The notes under the pieces were generated by a model that searched no databases, was not told the origin of the DNA, and saw only the letters and a list, made by a program, of their open reading frames with translations. Made by a program: the position numbers and the translations under genes. This document shows, in pieces, positions 1 to 7,965 of a stretch of DNA of 14,028 bases. The DNA is from Enterobacteriaceae bacterium UBA2655. Its GTDB lineage: Bacteria > Pseudomonadota > Gammaproteobacteria > Enterobacterales > Enterobacteriaceae. Every line of letters begins with the position of its first letter. Position 1 is the first letter of the stretch. The stretch lies in the NCBI GenBank assembly GCA_002359495.1, contig DENB01000004.1:49774-63801 (forward strand), in the 5' to 3' direction.

Positions 1-555
1 ATGGACTCCCTGACCCGCTACGCCATGGCGCAGCGTGAAATCGCGCTGGCGATCGGCGAGCCGCCGGCCACCAAAGGCTATCCGCCTTCGGTGTTCGCCA
101 AGCTGCCTGCGCTGGTGGAGCGCGCCGGAAACGGCATTGACGGCGGCGGCTCGATTACCGCCTTTTATACCGTCCTGACCGAAGGCGATGATCAGCAGGA
201 CCCGATCGCCGACTCGGCGCGCGCCATTCTCGACGGCCACATCGTGCTGTCGCGTCGTCTGGCGGAGGCGGGACACTATCCGGCGATCGATATCGAAGCC
301 TCCATCAGCCGCGTCATGACCCATCTGATCGATGAAAACCAGTACGCGCGCGTGCGCCAGTTCAAGCAGCTGCTCTCCAGCTTTCAGCGCAACCGCGATC
401 TGGTGAGCGTGGGCGCCTATGCCGCCGGCAGCGACCCGATGCTGGATAAAGCGATCAAGCTCTATCCGCAAATGGAAGCCTTCCTGCAACAGGGCATCTT
501 TGAACGCAGCGATTACGACAATGCCTGCCTGCATCTGCAGGCGATGTTCGGCTGA
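1..555 (+). CDS. fliI: Flagellum-specific ATPase FliI, 3' part (5' end outside window)
   Basis: FliI is the ATPase of the flagellar type III export apparatus; it works at the cytoplasmic face of the export gate with FliH and FliJ. Only the C-terminal 184 residues are present. The reading frame is open from base 1, and its first Met belongs to the internal [14 protein letters not shown] segment that follows the Walker B strand in this family, so it is not a start. Recognisable family blocks are [14 protein letters not shown], the ERAGN segment, [10 protein letters not shown] and the [12 protein letters not shown] stretch near residue 80, typical of the F1/type III ATPase catalytic fold, followed by the helical C-terminal domain. 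The full protein is about 457 residues in E. coli, so roughly 60% lies upstream. The stop at 553-555 is 26 bases before fliJ. Identification is by sequence resemblance and gene order. Confidence 0.96.
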   Translation: MDSLTRYAMAQREIALAIGEPPATKGYPPSVFAKLPALVERAGNGIDGGGSITAFYTVLTEGDDQQDPIADSARAILDGHIVLSRRLAEAGHYPAIDIEASISRVMTHLIDENQYARVRQFKQLLSSFQRNRDLVSVGAYAAGSDPMLDKAIKLYPQMEAFLQQGIFERSDYDNACLHLQAMFG

Positions 556-581
556 CCGTCGCTGAATAGGAGGTACAGGCA

Positions 582-1025
582 ATGAAAACCGCAAACGCCA
601 TCGACACATTGCGCGATCTCGCCGAGAAAGATCTGGAAAAAGCAGTGATCCATCTCGGCGATATGCGGCGCGGCGTGCAGCAGGCTGACGAGCAGCTCAA
701 CATGCTGCTCAACTATCAGGACGAATATCGCCACAAGCTCAACGAAGATATGTCGGGCGGCATCGCCACCACGCGCTGGACCAACTACCACCAGTTTATT
801 CAAACGCTGGAAAAAGCGATCGACCAGCACCGCCATCAACTGCAGCAGTGGAATAAACGCCTGGAGCTGGCGCTGACGCAATGGCGTGAAAAACAGCAGC
901 GGCTGAACGCCTATCAGACGCTGATTACGCGCGCGGCGGAAAACGCGCTGCGACAAGAAAACCGTCTCGATCAGAAACGGATGGATGAATTTGCCCAACG
1001 GGCCGCATTGAGGAAAGGCGAATGA
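582..1025 (+). CDS. fliJ: Flagellar export protein FliJ
   Basis: FliJ is a small, coiled-coil cytoplasmic component of the flagellar export apparatus; in enterics it connects the FliI ATPase ring to FlhA and handles export chaperones. The 147-residue product matches the usual length (147 in E. coli). It is almost wholly helical and highly charged, rich in Gln, Arg, Glu and Lys with heptad-like spacing, as in the two-helix coiled coil known for the family, and contains the family-like N-terminal block [14 protein letters not shown]. The start is supported by an excellent ribosome binding site, AGGAGGT at 568-574, 7 bases before the ATG. Its TGA overlaps the fliK ATG (ATGA, 1022-1025), which implies translational coupling to fliK. 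Confidence 0.95.
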   Translation: MKTANAIDTLRDLAEKDLEKAVIHLGDMRRGVQQADEQLNMLLNYQDEYRHKLNEDMSGGIATTRWTNYHQFIQTLEKAIDQHRHQLQQWNKRLELALTQWREKQQRLNAYQTLITRAAENALRQENRLDQKRMDEFAQRAALRKGE

Positions 1026-2350
1026 TTACGCTGCCAAACATAGCCACCAGCGCCAACGCTGCCGCCACCGCCAGTAGCAACGCCGCCGGCGTCGCCGGCG
1101 CGGGCGAAACAGAAACCGCCGCCGCAGGCGAACTTCAACAGGGCGCGAGCGACCTGCCGCAGGATTTTCTCACCGCGCTGGGTAACCGCTTGCTGACGCT
1201 GGCGAAACAGCAGGGAGAGCCTGCGCAACCGGCTGAAAACGCAGCGGAAAGCGAGGCGAAAAGCGCTCCGGCGAGCGATTTGACCGCTCTTCTGGCCGCG
1301 CTGGATAAGCCCGGTACGCTGAGCGCGCTGTTACAGCCGGAAAATATTAAAGCCACAGCGAAATCCGCCGATGATAAGGATAAGTCGGACGCGGCGGCGC
1401 TGAGCGCAACGGATCAACAAAACCTGCAGGCGCTGTTCGCGATGTTACCGGCAACGGTTAACGCGGCGACGCCGGCGCAGACCTCAGAAGCCGCGACCGA
1501 AAGCCTGACCAGCGATAGCGCGGGGGCGAAGCGCGCTGCGACTCCGGCGTTAAGCCTGTTGACCGCGCAGAGCGATGCCGATGCAACTCAGCAAGAAAAC
1601 GCGCCGACGCAGGGTAAACATGCGCAGCTGGCGGCTGAGGCCGTTTCAGCAGGCGACAGCGCGTCGGCTGGCGTCGGCACGCAATCCGCCGCCGCGACGA
1701 CCCCAAGCAGCGCCTCCGCGCTGACGCTGGACGGCAGCTTTCAGCAGGCGCTGAGCGCGTTCGGCACGCAGGAGGATAAAACCGCCGCGCAGCCCGACAG
1801 CAGCAGCACGCTGACGGCCAGCGCGCCGTTGAGCGGCGCCAGCCTCGTCAACACGCCGGTTACGGCGTCGGCCAGCGCCAGTACGCCTTCGACCCCGATG
1901 CTGAATGCGCAGCTCGGCAGCCCGGAGTGGCAGCAGGCGCTGAGCCAGCAGATCGTGATGTTTACGCGCAACGGCCAGCAAAACGCCGAGCTGCGTCTGC
2001 ATCCGGCGGACCTGGGCGCGATCCAGATTAGCCTGAAGCTGGATAACGATCAGGCGCAGTTAAATATGGTTTCCAGCCACAGCCATGTCAGGGCGGCGCT
2101 GGAAGCGGCTCTTCCGCAGCTGCGCAGCGCGCTGGCGGAGAGCGGAATCAACCTGGGACAGAGCAACGTCAGCAGCGACGCCTTTGCGCAGGGCCAGGGT
2201 TACCAAGGCCAGCAGCAAGCGCGACGCGACAGCCAGCACGGCAGTTTCTCTCTCTCCCAGGACAATGACAATGAGATCACGCCCATTGCCGTCCCTTCAG
2301 CCCTTCAGGCGCGTGTGACCGGCACTGGCGCTGTGGACATCTTTGCCTGA
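1022..2350 (+). CDS. fliK: Flagellar hook-length control protein FliK
   Basis: FliK is a secreted molecular ruler that measures hook length and then switches export specificity by contacting the C-terminal domain of FlhB. The product has 442 residues, longer than E. coli (375) and Salmonella (405). The first ~290 residues are low-complexity, rich in Ala, Ser, Thr and Gln, as expected for the extended, secreted ruler part, whose length varies between species. From about residue 296 the conserved switch domain is visible: the [17 protein letters not shown] block, then [17 protein letters not shown], and a conserved helix ending [17 protein letters not shown]. The tail is Gln-rich. The gene starts inside the fliJ stop (ATGA), with GAGGAAAG just upstream. 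It appears to be the last gene of the fliF-K operon, followed by 129 non-coding bases. Confidence 0.95.
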   Translation: MITLPNIATSANAAATASSNAAGVAGAGETETAAAGELQQGASDLPQDFLTALGNRLLTLAKQQGEPAQPAENAAESEAKSAPASDLTALLAALDKPGTLSALLQPENIKATAKSADDKDKSDAAALSATDQQNLQALFAMLPATVNAATPAQTSEAATESLTSDSAGAKRAATPALSLLTAQSDADATQQENAPTQGKHAQLAAEAVSAGDSASAGVGTQSAAATTPSSASALTLDGSFQQALSAFGTQEDKTAAQPDSSSTLTASAPLSGASLVNTPVTASASASTPSTPMLNAQLGSPEWQQALSQQIVMFTRNGQQNAELRLHPADLGAIQISLKLDNDQAQLNMVSSHSHVRAALEAALPQLRSALAESGINLGQSNVSSDAFAQGQGYQGQQQARRDSQHGSFSLSQDNDNEITPIAVPSALQARVTGTGAVDIFA

Positions 2351-2380
2351 CAGCGACAAACGCTGAAGGTAAGCGTAAAA

Positions 2381-2420
2381 CCCGCGTCTTTTCTTCCCAT
2401 TGTTTGACTTAAGACGCGGG
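2381..2420. repeat. Perfect 10-bp inverted repeat between fliK and fliL
   Basis: CCCGCGTCTT (2381-2390) and AAGACGCGGG (2411-2420) pair perfectly around a 20-base loop. On the plus strand the stem is followed by ATAATCTG, with no T-run, so it is not a canonical intrinsic terminator for the fliK transcript; on the minus strand it is followed by TTTT. It lies 30 bases past the fliK stop, at the expected border between the fliF-K and fliL-R operons. It could terminate weakly, protect a mRNA 3' end, or be part of the fliL control region. Confidence 0.7.
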
Positions 2421-2432
2421 ATAATCTGTCCA

Positions 2433-2452
2433 GGCAAGTCGAGAGGCTTGCC
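2433..2452. repeat. Small 6-bp stem-loop upstream of fliL
   Basis: GGCAAG (2433-2438) pairs with CTTGCC (2447-2452) around an 8-base loop. It sits 12 bases after the larger inverted repeat and ends 27 bases before the fliL ATG, so it would lie in the fliL leader or just upstream of it. There is no T-run. Function unknown; a stem this short may be chance. Confidence 0.4.
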
Positions 2453-2479
2453 GTTAATTCACAGGAAGTTACTGCAAAC

Positions 2480-2965
2480 ATGTCTGATAACGCGAAAGCA
2501 AAAGGCCGCAAACGTTCAATCTTAATCCCGGTGTTACTGATAGTAACGCTGGCCGCTTGCAGCGTGGCAGGCTATGCAGTGTGGCGAATGATGAATAAAC
2601 ATGAGGGCGACAAGCCGGAAGCCGCGAAAGTGGAGCCGCCTGCCGCACCCGTATTTTTTGCACTGGATACTTTTACGGTTAACCTGGTTAATCCCGACAA
2701 CGATCCCGATCGCGTGCTGTACGTAGGCTTTACCCTGCGTCTGCCCGATGAAGCGACCCGGAGCCGTTTGGGCGATTACCTGCCTGAAGTCCGCAGCCGT
2801 CTGCTGCTGCTGCTTTCCCGTCAGAACGCCGCGGCGCTGGCGACGGAGCAAGGCAAGCAGGATCTGGTTGCGCAGATCAAGCAGGTGCTGGCGCCCCCGT
2901 TGGTGACAGGTCAACCTCCGCAGGTAGTAAACGACGTGCTGTTTACCGCCTTCATTTTAAGGTGA
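2480..2965 (+). CDS. fliL: Flagellar basal body-associated protein FliL
   Basis: FliL is a single-pass inner-membrane protein that surrounds or supports the MotAB stator at the basal body and affects motor torque and swarming. The 161-residue product has a short basic cytoplasmic tail (KAKGRKR), one strong transmembrane helix at about residues 14-37 with no signal cleavage site, and a periplasmic domain containing the family-like [25 protein letters not shown] block. The C-terminus FTAFILR is typical. It is slightly longer than E. coli FliL (154). The ATG has AGGAAG at 2463-2468, 11 bases upstream. It is the first gene of the fliLMNOPQR operon; fliM begins 4 bases after its stop. Confidence 0.95.
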   Translation: MSDNAKAKGRKRSILIPVLLIVTLAACSVAGYAVWRMMNKHEGDKPEAAKVEPPAAPVFFALDTFTVNLVNPDNDPDRVLYVGFTLRLPDEATRSRLGDYLPEVRSRLLLLLSRQNAAALATEQGKQDLVAQIKQVLAPPLVTGQPPQVVNDVLFTAFILR

Positions 2966-2969
2966 ATTG

Positions 2970-3977
2970 ATGGGCGATAGCATTCTTTCCCAGGCTGAGA
3001 TAGACGCGCTGCTTAATGGCGACAGCGACAGCGTGGAAGATGAGAAAAGTCATGTCGGGGGCGAAGGCAACATTCGCCCCTACGATCCGAACACCCAGCG
3101 TCGCGTGGTGCGCGAACGTCTGCAGGCGCTGGAGATCATTAACGAACGCTTTGCCCGTCAGTTTCGTATGGCGCTGTTTAACCTGCTGCGCCGCAGCCCG
3201 GATATCAGCGTCGGTGCGATCAAGATTCAGCCCTATCATGAGTTTGCCCGCAACTTGCCGGTGCCGACCAACCTGAACCTGATCCACCTGAAGCCGCTGC
3301 GCGGCACTGCGCTGGTGGTGTTTTCGCCCAGCCTGGTGTTTATCGCGGTCGATAACCTGTTCGGCGGCGACGGCCGCTTCCCGACCAAGGTCGAGGGGCG
3401 CGAGTTCACCCATACCGAACAGCGCGTGATCCGCCGCATGCTGAAGCTGGCGCTGGAAGGCTACAGCGACGCATGGAAAGCGATCTACCCGCTGGAGGTG
3501 GAGTACGTGCGTTCGGAAATGCAGGTGAAGTTCACCAATATTACTACCTCCCCTAACGACATCGTGGTGAACACGCCGTTTCAGGTGGAGATCGGCAATC
3601 TGGTGGGCGAATTCAATATTTGCATTCCCTTCTCCATGATTGAGCCGCTGCGCGAACTGCTGGTGAATCCGCCGCTGGAAAACTCCCGCCAGGAAGATAA
3701 CCACTGGCGCGACAACCTGGTGAAACAGGTTCAGCACTCGGAGCTGGAGCTGATTGCGCATTTTGCCGACGTCTCGCTGCGTCTGTCGCGTATTTTAACG
3801 CTGAAACCCGGCGATGTACTGCCGATCGATAAACCGGATCGCATTATCGCCCACGTGGACGGCGTACCGGTGCTGACCAGTCAATATGGCACGCTGAACG
3901 GCCAATATGCGCTGCGTGTCGAGCATTTGATTAACCCGATTTTGAATTCGCTGAATGAGGAACAGCCCAATGAGTGA
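2970..3977 (+). CDS. fliM: Flagellar motor switch protein FliM
   Basis: FliM forms most of the C-ring; phospho-CheY binds its N-terminus and the ring then changes rotation from counterclockwise to clockwise. The protein has 335 residues (334 in E. coli). The N-terminal CheY-binding peptide is intact (SQAEIDALLNG, residues 7-17), followed by the CheC-like middle domain that contacts FliG and a C-terminal SpoA domain from about residue 255 that stacks with FliN. A TTG three bases upstream at 2967 is also in frame, but the ATG at 2970 gives the standard MGDSILSQ N-terminus. The ribosome binding site AAGGTGA (2959-2965) overlaps the fliL stop. The 3' end overlaps fliN by 8 bases. Confidence 0.97.
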   Translation: MGDSILSQAEIDALLNGDSDSVEDEKSHVGGEGNIRPYDPNTQRRVVRERLQALEIINERFARQFRMALFNLLRRSPDISVGAIKIQPYHEFARNLPVPTNLNLIHLKPLRGTALVVFSPSLVFIAVDNLFGGDGRFPTKVEGREFTHTEQRVIRRMLKLALEGYSDAWKAIYPLEVEYVRSEMQVKFTNITTSPNDIVVNTPFQVEIGNLVGEFNICIPFSMIEPLRELLVNPPLENSRQEDNHWRDNLVKQVQHSELELIAHFADVSLRLSRILTLKPGDVLPIDKPDRIIAHVDGVPVLTSQYGTLNGQYALRVEHLINPILNSLNEEQPNE

Positions 3978-4377
3978 CAGCAAGAAACCGTCCGATGACA
4001 ACATCTCTGCGGACGATCTGTGGGCTGAGGCGATGAACGAGCAGGCCGCGACCAGCGCGCCGCAGAGCGAGAACGTGTTTAAAACCTTCGAGAGCAACGA
4101 CGTTGCCGGCTCGCTGCAGGATATCGACCTAATCATGGATATCCCGGTGAAGCTGACGGTGGAGCTGGGGCGCACCAAAATGACCATCAAAGAGCTGATG
4201 CGCCTGACGCAAGGCTCGGTGGTCTCTCTGGACGGTCTGGCCGGCGAACCGCTGGACATTCTGATCAACGGTTACCTGATCGCGCAGGGCGAAGTGGTGG
4301 TGGTCAACGACAAATATGGCGTGCGCATCACCGATATCATTACTCCCTCTGAGCGCATGCGCCGTCTGAGCCGCTAA
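3970..4377 (+). CDS. fliN: Flagellar motor switch protein FliN
   Basis: FliN lies at the base of the C-ring, binds FliM through its SpoA domain and docks FliH during export. The product has 135 residues (137 in E. coli). The N-terminal third is acidic and variable (with the conserved DDLWAEA motif); the C-terminal SpoA domain is very highly conserved, with the blocks DIDLIMDIPVKLTVELGR, LTQGSVV and GEPLDILINGYLIAQGEVV and the standard end ITPSERMRRLSR. I place the start at the ATG at 3970 (MSDSKK) and not at an upstream in-frame codon at 3955, because it gives the family N-terminus and is preceded by TGAGGAAC. It overlaps fliM by 8 bases and touches fliO. Confidence 0.97.
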   Translation: MSDSKKPSDDNISADDLWAEAMNEQAATSAPQSENVFKTFESNDVAGSLQDIDLIMDIPVKLTVELGRTKMTIKELMRLTQGSVVSLDGLAGEPLDILINGYLIAQGEVVVVNDKYGVRITDIITPSERMRRLSR

Positions 4378-4772
4378 TGATGAACAGCAACGCTTCATCG
4401 CTTCACAACGCCTCCGTGCAGCAGGCGCCCGCGATCTCCACCGGTTCGGTGCTGACGCAGGTAAGCAGCGTGCTGGCGGTGATTGTGTTGTTGATTCTGG
4501 TTTGCGCCTGGGCGGCGCGCCGCCTCGGCTTCGCGCCGAAGACGGTGAGCAGTCAGGCGCTGAAAATGAGCGCCAGCGTCCAGGTCGGCCAGCGCGAACG
4601 CGTGGTGATCGTCGATACCGCCGATGCGCGTCTGGTGCTGGGCGTCACCGCGCAGCAGATTACCCATCTGCACACCCTGCCGCCCGCCGCGCCAGAAGAG
4701 AACCGCCCGGCCGCGCCGCACGATTTTCGTCAGCTTTTACAGACTTTGGTTAAACGTCCCGGAAAATCTTAA
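4377..4772 (+). CDS. fliO: Flagellar biosynthesis protein FliO
   Basis: FliO is a small membrane protein that helps assemble the FliP ring of the export gate and is not part of the final pore. The product has up to 131 residues (121 in E. coli). It has an N-terminal region rich in Ser and Ala, one transmembrane helix at about residues 25-46 ([20 protein letters not shown]) and a cytoplasmic C-terminal domain with the family-like [13 protein letters not shown] block. Two adjacent ATGs, at 4377 and 4380, are possible starts; the first overlaps the fliN stop by one base (TAATG). No strong ribosome binding site is visible, so translation is probably coupled to fliN. FliO is the least conserved protein of this operon, but order and topology make the call secure. 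Confidence 0.93.
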   Translation: MMNSNASSLHNASVQQAPAISTGSVLTQVSSVLAVIVLLILVCAWAARRLGFAPKTVSSQALKMSASVQVGQRERVVIVDTADARLVLGVTAQQITHLHTLPPAAPEENRPAAPHDFRQLLQTLVKRPGKS

Positions 4773-5506
4773 TGATGCGTCGACTGCTTTCCCTTCTGCC
4801 GCTGTTGCTGCTGGCGCCCGTCGCCCATGCGCAACTGCCGGGTTTGATGAGTCATCCGCTGCCGAACGGCGGCCAGAGCTGGTCGCTGCCGGTTCAGACG
4901 CTGGTATTTATCACCGCGCTAACCTTTATTCCGGCCGTGCTGCTGATGATGACCAGCTTCACGCGCATCATTATCGTTTTCGGTTTGCTGCGTAACGCGC
5001 TCGGCACCCCGTCCGCGCCGCCGAATCAGGTGCTGCTGGGGCTGGCGCTGTTTCTGACCTTTTTTATTATGGCGCCCACCTTCGACAAAATTTATCAGGA
5101 CGCCTACCTGCCGTTCAGCCAGGACAAAATCAGTATGGATGCGGCGCTGGAGAAAGGCGCGCAGCCGCTGCGCGACTTTATGCTGCGTCAGACGCGCGAA
5201 GCCGATTTGGCACTGTTCGCCCGACTGGCCAACACACCGCCGATCGCCGGCCCGGAAGCGGTGCCGATGCGGATTCTGCTGCCGGCCTATGTCACCAGCG
5301 AGCTTAAAACTGCCTTTCAGATCGGCTTTACGGTATTTATTCCGTTTCTGATCATCGACCTGGTGGTGGCCAGCGTGCTGATGGCGCTGGGGATGATGAT
5401 GGTGCCGCCCGCCACCATTTCGCTGCCGTTCAAGCTGATGCTGTTTGTGCTGGTGGACGGCTGGCAGCTGCTGGTGGGTTCGCTGGCACAAAGCTTCTAC
5501 TCCTGA
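4772..5506 (+). CDS. fliP: Flagellar export gate protein FliP
   Basis: FliP pentamers form the core of the FliPQR export channel through which flagellar subunits pass. The product has 244 residues (245 in E. coli). It begins with a clear cleavable signal peptide ([20 protein letters not shown], likely cut after AHA), unusual among inner-membrane export proteins but characteristic of FliP. Four transmembrane segments follow: two before and two after a large loop (about residues 100-185). Family blocks visible are [36 protein letters not shown] and the [10 protein letters not shown](Q)IGF segment. ATGs at 4772 and 4775 are both possible; the first overlaps the fliO stop by one base. A 37-base gap separates it from fliQ. 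Confidence 0.97.
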   Translation: MMRRLLSLLPLLLLAPVAHAQLPGLMSHPLPNGGQSWSLPVQTLVFITALTFIPAVLLMMTSFTRIIIVFGLLRNALGTPSAPPNQVLLGLALFLTFFIMAPTFDKIYQDAYLPFSQDKISMDAALEKGAQPLRDFMLRQTREADLALFARLANTPPIAGPEAVPMRILLPAYVTSELKTAFQIGFTVFIPFLIIDLVVASVLMALGMMMVPPATISLPFKLMLFVLVDGWQLLVGSLAQSFYS

Positions 5507-5543
5507 ATCGCATTATTGACCTTTACAAAGAGACGAGATTGAA

Positions 5544-5813
5544 ATGACTCCCGAATCGATAATGGTAATGGGGCAGGAAGCGATGAAGGTCGCGCTGATG
5601 ATGGCGGCCCCGCTGCTGCTGGCCGCGCTGGTCAGCGGCCTGGTTATCAGCCTGCTGCAGGCGGCGACTCAGGTCAACGAGCAGACGCTCTCTTTTATTC
5701 CCAAAATCCTCGCCGTTGCGGCGACCGCGATTATCGCCGGTCCCTGGATGCTCAACCTGGTGCTGGATTATATGCGCACTCTGTTTACCAACCTGCCTTA
5801 CATGATCGGCTGA
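5544..5813 (+). CDS. fliQ: Flagellar export gate protein FliQ
   Basis: FliQ is a small two-helix subunit wrapped around the FliP/FliR core of the export gate. Its 89 residues are exactly the E. coli length. Two hydrophobic helices (about residues 13-37 and 50-74) flank the conserved linker [16 protein letters not shown]. The upstream sequence AGAGACGAG (5529-5537) is a moderate ribosome binding site. Its TGA overlaps the fliR ATG by one base (TGATG), consistent with coupled translation of the pair. Confidence 0.97.
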   Translation: MTPESIMVMGQEAMKVALMMAAPLLLAALVSGLVISLLQAATQVNEQTLSFIPKILAVAATAIIAGPWMLNLVLDYMRTLFTNLPYMIG

Positions 5814-6598
5814 TGATCGAGCTGGATAGCAGCCAACTGGTGCATTGGGTCAGCCAGTTTTACTGGCCGCTGGCGCGTATGCTGGCCCTGATCGCCACCG
5901 CCCCGGTGCTGAGCGAACGCACCATCAGCAACAAAGTCAAAATCGGCCTTGCCGTGATGATCACCTGGCTGATGATGCCGCTGCTGCCGCCGGTCGAGGT
6001 GTCGCTTTTTTCTGCGGCGGGCTTCTGGCTGCTGATCCAGCAGATGCTGATCGGCATCGCGCTGGGACTCACGATGCAGTTCGCCTTTGCCGCGGTGCGC
6101 ACTGCCGGTGAAATCATCGGTCTGCAAATGGGGTTATCCTTCGCCACGTTCTTTGATCCCGGCAGTCGTCTGAATATGCCGGTGCTGGCGCGTTTTCTTG
6201 ATATGCTTGCCATGCTGCTGTTTCTCAGCTTTGATGGTCACCTCTGGCTGATCTCCATGCTGGCAGACAGTTTTCATATGATGCCGGTCAGCGGCGCGCC
6301 GTTAAACGCCAACGCTTTTATGGCACTGGTGAAAGCCGCCGGTTTAATTTTCCTTAATGGCATGATGTTAGCGTTGCCCTTAATCGTTTTGCTCCTCACC
6401 TTAAATCTGGCACTGGGTTTGTTAAACCGGGTTTCACCTCAACTCTCGGTTTTCGCTATCGGTTTTCCAGTCACCTTATCGGTTGGGATCCTCTCCTTAG
6501 GCATGATGATGCCGCTGCTCGCCCCCTTCTGCGAGCATCTTTTCGGCGAAGTGTTTGATTTAATCGCTCGCTTTCTTACTGAATTATCTCGCGCATAA
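5813..6598 (+). CDS. fliR: Flagellar export gate protein FliR
   Basis: FliR is the single-copy subunit that closes the FliP5-R1 ring of the flagellar export gate in the inner membrane. The protein has 261 residues, as in E. coli, and is mostly hydrophobic with about six membrane-spanning segments. Family blocks include [20 protein letters not shown] near the N-terminus and [18 protein letters not shown] in the middle. The gene is oddly mosaic in base composition: the first ~160 codons use CTG leucine almost only, with one TTA, whereas the last ~100 codons contain ten TTA codons and are visibly richer in A and T. The protein remains a normal FliR throughout. It is the last gene of fliLMNOPQR; no clear terminator follows it. 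Confidence 0.97.
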   Translation: MIELDSSQLVHWVSQFYWPLARMLALIATAPVLSERTISNKVKIGLAVMITWLMMPLLPPVEVSLFSAAGFWLLIQQMLIGIALGLTMQFAFAAVRTAGEIIGLQMGLSFATFFDPGSRLNMPVLARFLDMLAMLLFLSFDGHLWLISMLADSFHMMPVSGAPLNANAFMALVKAAGLIFLNGMMLALPLIVLLLTLNLALGLLNRVSPQLSVFAIGFPVTLSVGILSLGMMMPLLAPFCEHLFGEVFDLIARFLTELSRA

Positions 6599-6689
6599 TC
6601 ATTAAGTATTCAACAAAAAAACCGAACCAATAGTTAAGCGAGCCAAATCTTTCTGTGCATTTTTCGAACCATTTTTTTCAGAAATCAAC

Positions 6690-6703
6690 TAAGGAAATTC
6701 TGA
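6690..6703 (+). promoter_or_regulatory. Candidate RcsAB box upstream of rcsA
   Basis: TAAGGAAATTCTGA matches the published RcsAB consensus TaAGaatatTCctA at 10 of 14 positions, including the TAAG and TTC cores. RcsA autoactivates its own gene with RcsB through such a box in E. coli and relatives. The box lies about 530 bases before the rcsA start, which is far and would require a distant promoter with a long leader. Match by eye only. Confidence 0.45.
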
Positions 6704-6760
6704 TAAGTGCGCCAGTTCGATGAAAATTATTCTTATTAAAAGAGGCTTCGCGTATTTTAA

Positions 6761-6774
6761 ATAGAAGATTCTTA
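6761..6774 (-). promoter_or_regulatory. Second candidate RcsAB box, opposite orientation
   Basis: On the minus strand the sequence reads TAAGAATCTTCTAT, identical to the RcsAB consensus in 10 of 11 positions from the left and diverging in the last three. It is about 70 bases downstream of the first candidate box and in opposite orientation. In an AT-rich region chance matches are likely, so the pair is more interesting than either alone. Confidence 0.35.
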
Positions 6775-6830
6775 GGGTGCATAACCTTATGTATCTGTTG
6801 ACTAAGTGCCCAAAGTTCTGTTTTTGAAGA

Positions 6831-6884
6831 AAAAAAAGGCAATGCTGATTTTTCTTGTCAGAATCCTTTTTTTCCGGCATTGTC
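6831..6884. repeat. Two mutually exclusive stem-loops in the rcsA upstream region
   Basis: Structure A pairs AAAAAAAGG (6831-6839) with CCTTTTTTT (6865-6873), with an inner CTGA/TCAG stem (6845-6848 with 6858-6861); the T-run gives it a weak terminator look. Structure B pairs GGCAATGC (6838-6845) with GCATTGTC (6877-6884), 8 bp with one G-U. Both need bases 6838-6839 and 6845, so they exclude each other. If transcribed as part of an rcsA leader they could act as an attenuator; alternatively they end a short upstream transcript or are chance. Confidence 0.35.
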
Positions 6885-7230
6885 AACACTCGCTGAAGCT
6901 TCACACTTTCGCATATCGAATGTTTTTGAGACTTGTCTTATCAGCTCTGTGGTTATTTTGCGCGATAGTGACCAGACTCACAAAACAATGCGGTGAGAAA
7001 ACAATCATCTTCTGCCAGTGATCTCTATGGTCGCCGGCGGATAAGTGATGTTGCTGATGCGCAAAACAAAGCTTTGCAGTCAGGGTCAGGGATGAATACA
7101 TTTGAAGGGCTTGTTGCCCGTCGCCATGCTGCTCGCAAAATAAGAGTGCTATTGGAAATCTCTCTCGTACCGCAAAACGCGTAATTCATCGTTGATTTAA
7201 ACGGATAACAAATTGGTGAGGGTCGCTAAC

Positions 7231-7866
7231 ATGCCAACGATTATTATGGATTCATGCAACTACACACGCTTGGGTTTGTCGGACTACATGTCGTCAAAAG
7301 GAGTTAAAAAGAAAAATATTACCTCCGTATCAGATATCGAACAGCTGCAACAAAAGTGCGAGCAGTTAAAACCTGGCGTCGTCTTTATTAATGAAGAGTG
7401 TTTCATTCATGAAGCCGACTCCAGCGAGCGCATTCGCAGCATTATCATGCAGCACCCTGATACGCTGTTTTTTATTTTTATGGCGATCTCCAATATTCAT
7501 TTTGAAGAATACCTTTACGTGCGTAAGAACCTGATTATTACATCAAAATCGGTGAAAACGACAACACTGGATTCCTTGCTGAGTACTTATCTGCAGAAGA
7601 AAATTAATACCTCTCCCCGTATTACTGCCGCGCTCGACATCCATCCATTGACGTTGAGCCAGACTGAGTCGAACATGCTGAAAATGTGGATGTCTGGTCA
7701 TGACACCATTCAGATTTCCGACAAAATGCAAATTAAAGCGAAAACGGTTTCGTCACATAAAGGTAATATTAAGCGTAAGATCAAAACCCATAATAAGCAG
7801 GTTATCTATCATGTGGTACGTCTTACGGATAATGTGACCTCGGGTATTTACGTCAACGTACGCTAA
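7231..7866 (+). CDS. rcsA: Transcriptional regulator RcsA (LuxR/FixJ-type, RcsB partner)
   Basis: RcsA is an unstable (Lon-degraded in E. coli) auxiliary regulator that forms a heterodimer with RcsB to activate capsule (colanic acid/amylovoran-type) genes and its own gene, and to repress flhDC. The 211-residue product closely resembles E. coli RcsA (207): N-terminal block [14 protein letters not shown], middle block [13 protein letters not shown] and [13 protein letters not shown], then a LuxR-type helix-turn-helix at about residues 139-198, with [29 protein letters not shown] nearly identical in feel to the enteric protein. The N-terminal domain lacks a receiver-type phosphorylation site, as in the family. 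The ATG at 7231 is preferred over the in-frame TTG at 7213, because it gives the family N-terminus and has GGTGAGG (7215-7221) 9 bases upstream. Base composition is lower in GC than the neighbours. Confidence 0.97.
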   Translation: MPTIIMDSCNYTRLGLSDYMSSKGVKKKNITSVSDIEQLQQKCEQLKPGVVFINEECFIHEADSSERIRSIIMQHPDTLFFIFMAISNIHFEEYLYVRKNLIITSKSVKTTTLDSLLSTYLQKKINTSPRITAALDIHPLTLSQTESNMLKMWMSGHDTIQISDKMQIKAKTVSSHKGNIKRKIKTHNKQVIYHVVRLTDNVTSGIYVNVR

Positions 7867-7879
7867 TACTCGACCCGCT

Positions 7880-7911
7880 AAAAAAGCCGGCCCGTAAAGC
7901 CGGCTTTTTTT
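7880..7911 (+). terminator. Rho-independent terminator after rcsA
   Basis: AAAAAAGCCGGC (7880-7891) pairs with GCCGGCTTTTTT (7899-7910) around the 7-base loop CCGTAAA, followed by a further T. The GC core of 6 bp with a T-run, 13 bases past the rcsA stop, is a textbook intrinsic terminator. The flanking A-run makes it potentially active in both directions. It insulates the chemotaxis genes from rcsA transcription. Confidence 0.92.
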
Positions 7912-7965
7912 ATTATGCCCTGTCAAAAATGCGAGTCTGATCCCACTTTATCCCCTCCCCTGCTC

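Larger units (their letters stand above)
6599..7230. other. AT-rich non-coding region between fliR and rcsA
   Basis: No convincing gene lies in these ~630 bases. Short plus-strand frames at 6806-7021 and 6993-7184 and two minus-strand frames have no recognisable products and no persuasive ribosome binding sites, so I treat them as chance. The stretch is much richer in A and T than the flanking flagellar genes, with runs such as 8 A's at 6830-6837 and 7 T's at 6867-6873. It holds two candidate RcsAB boxes and a set of stem-loops (listed separately), and probably contains the rcsA promoter, which I could not place. H-NS silencing is known for the E. coli rcsA promoter and such composition would suit it; that is inference here. 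Confidence 0.7.

Noticed and set aside
2398..2424. Sigma-28 promoter for fliL as an annotated feature
   Set aside because: Only 5/8 and 5/8 matches, and the -10 part is inside the stem; kept only as a remark in the findings.
2952..3761. 269-codon minus-strand frame opposite fliM
   Set aside because: It is the antisense shadow of a highly conserved fliM; the GC-rich third positions keep the opposite frame free of stops.
6806..7021. 71-codon plus-strand frame between fliR and rcsA
   Set aside because: It is low-complexity and derived from AT-rich runs, without a clear ribosome binding site or recognisable domain; it overlaps inverted repeats.
7054..7083. Stem GCAAA/TTTGC with outer CTGA/TCAG before rcsA
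   Set aside because: The stem is interrupted and short, has no T-run, and is likely in AT-rich sequence by chance.
6993..7184. 63-codon plus-strand frame just before rcsA
   Set aside because: No recognised domain and no good ribosome binding site; composition resembles the surrounding non-coding DNA.
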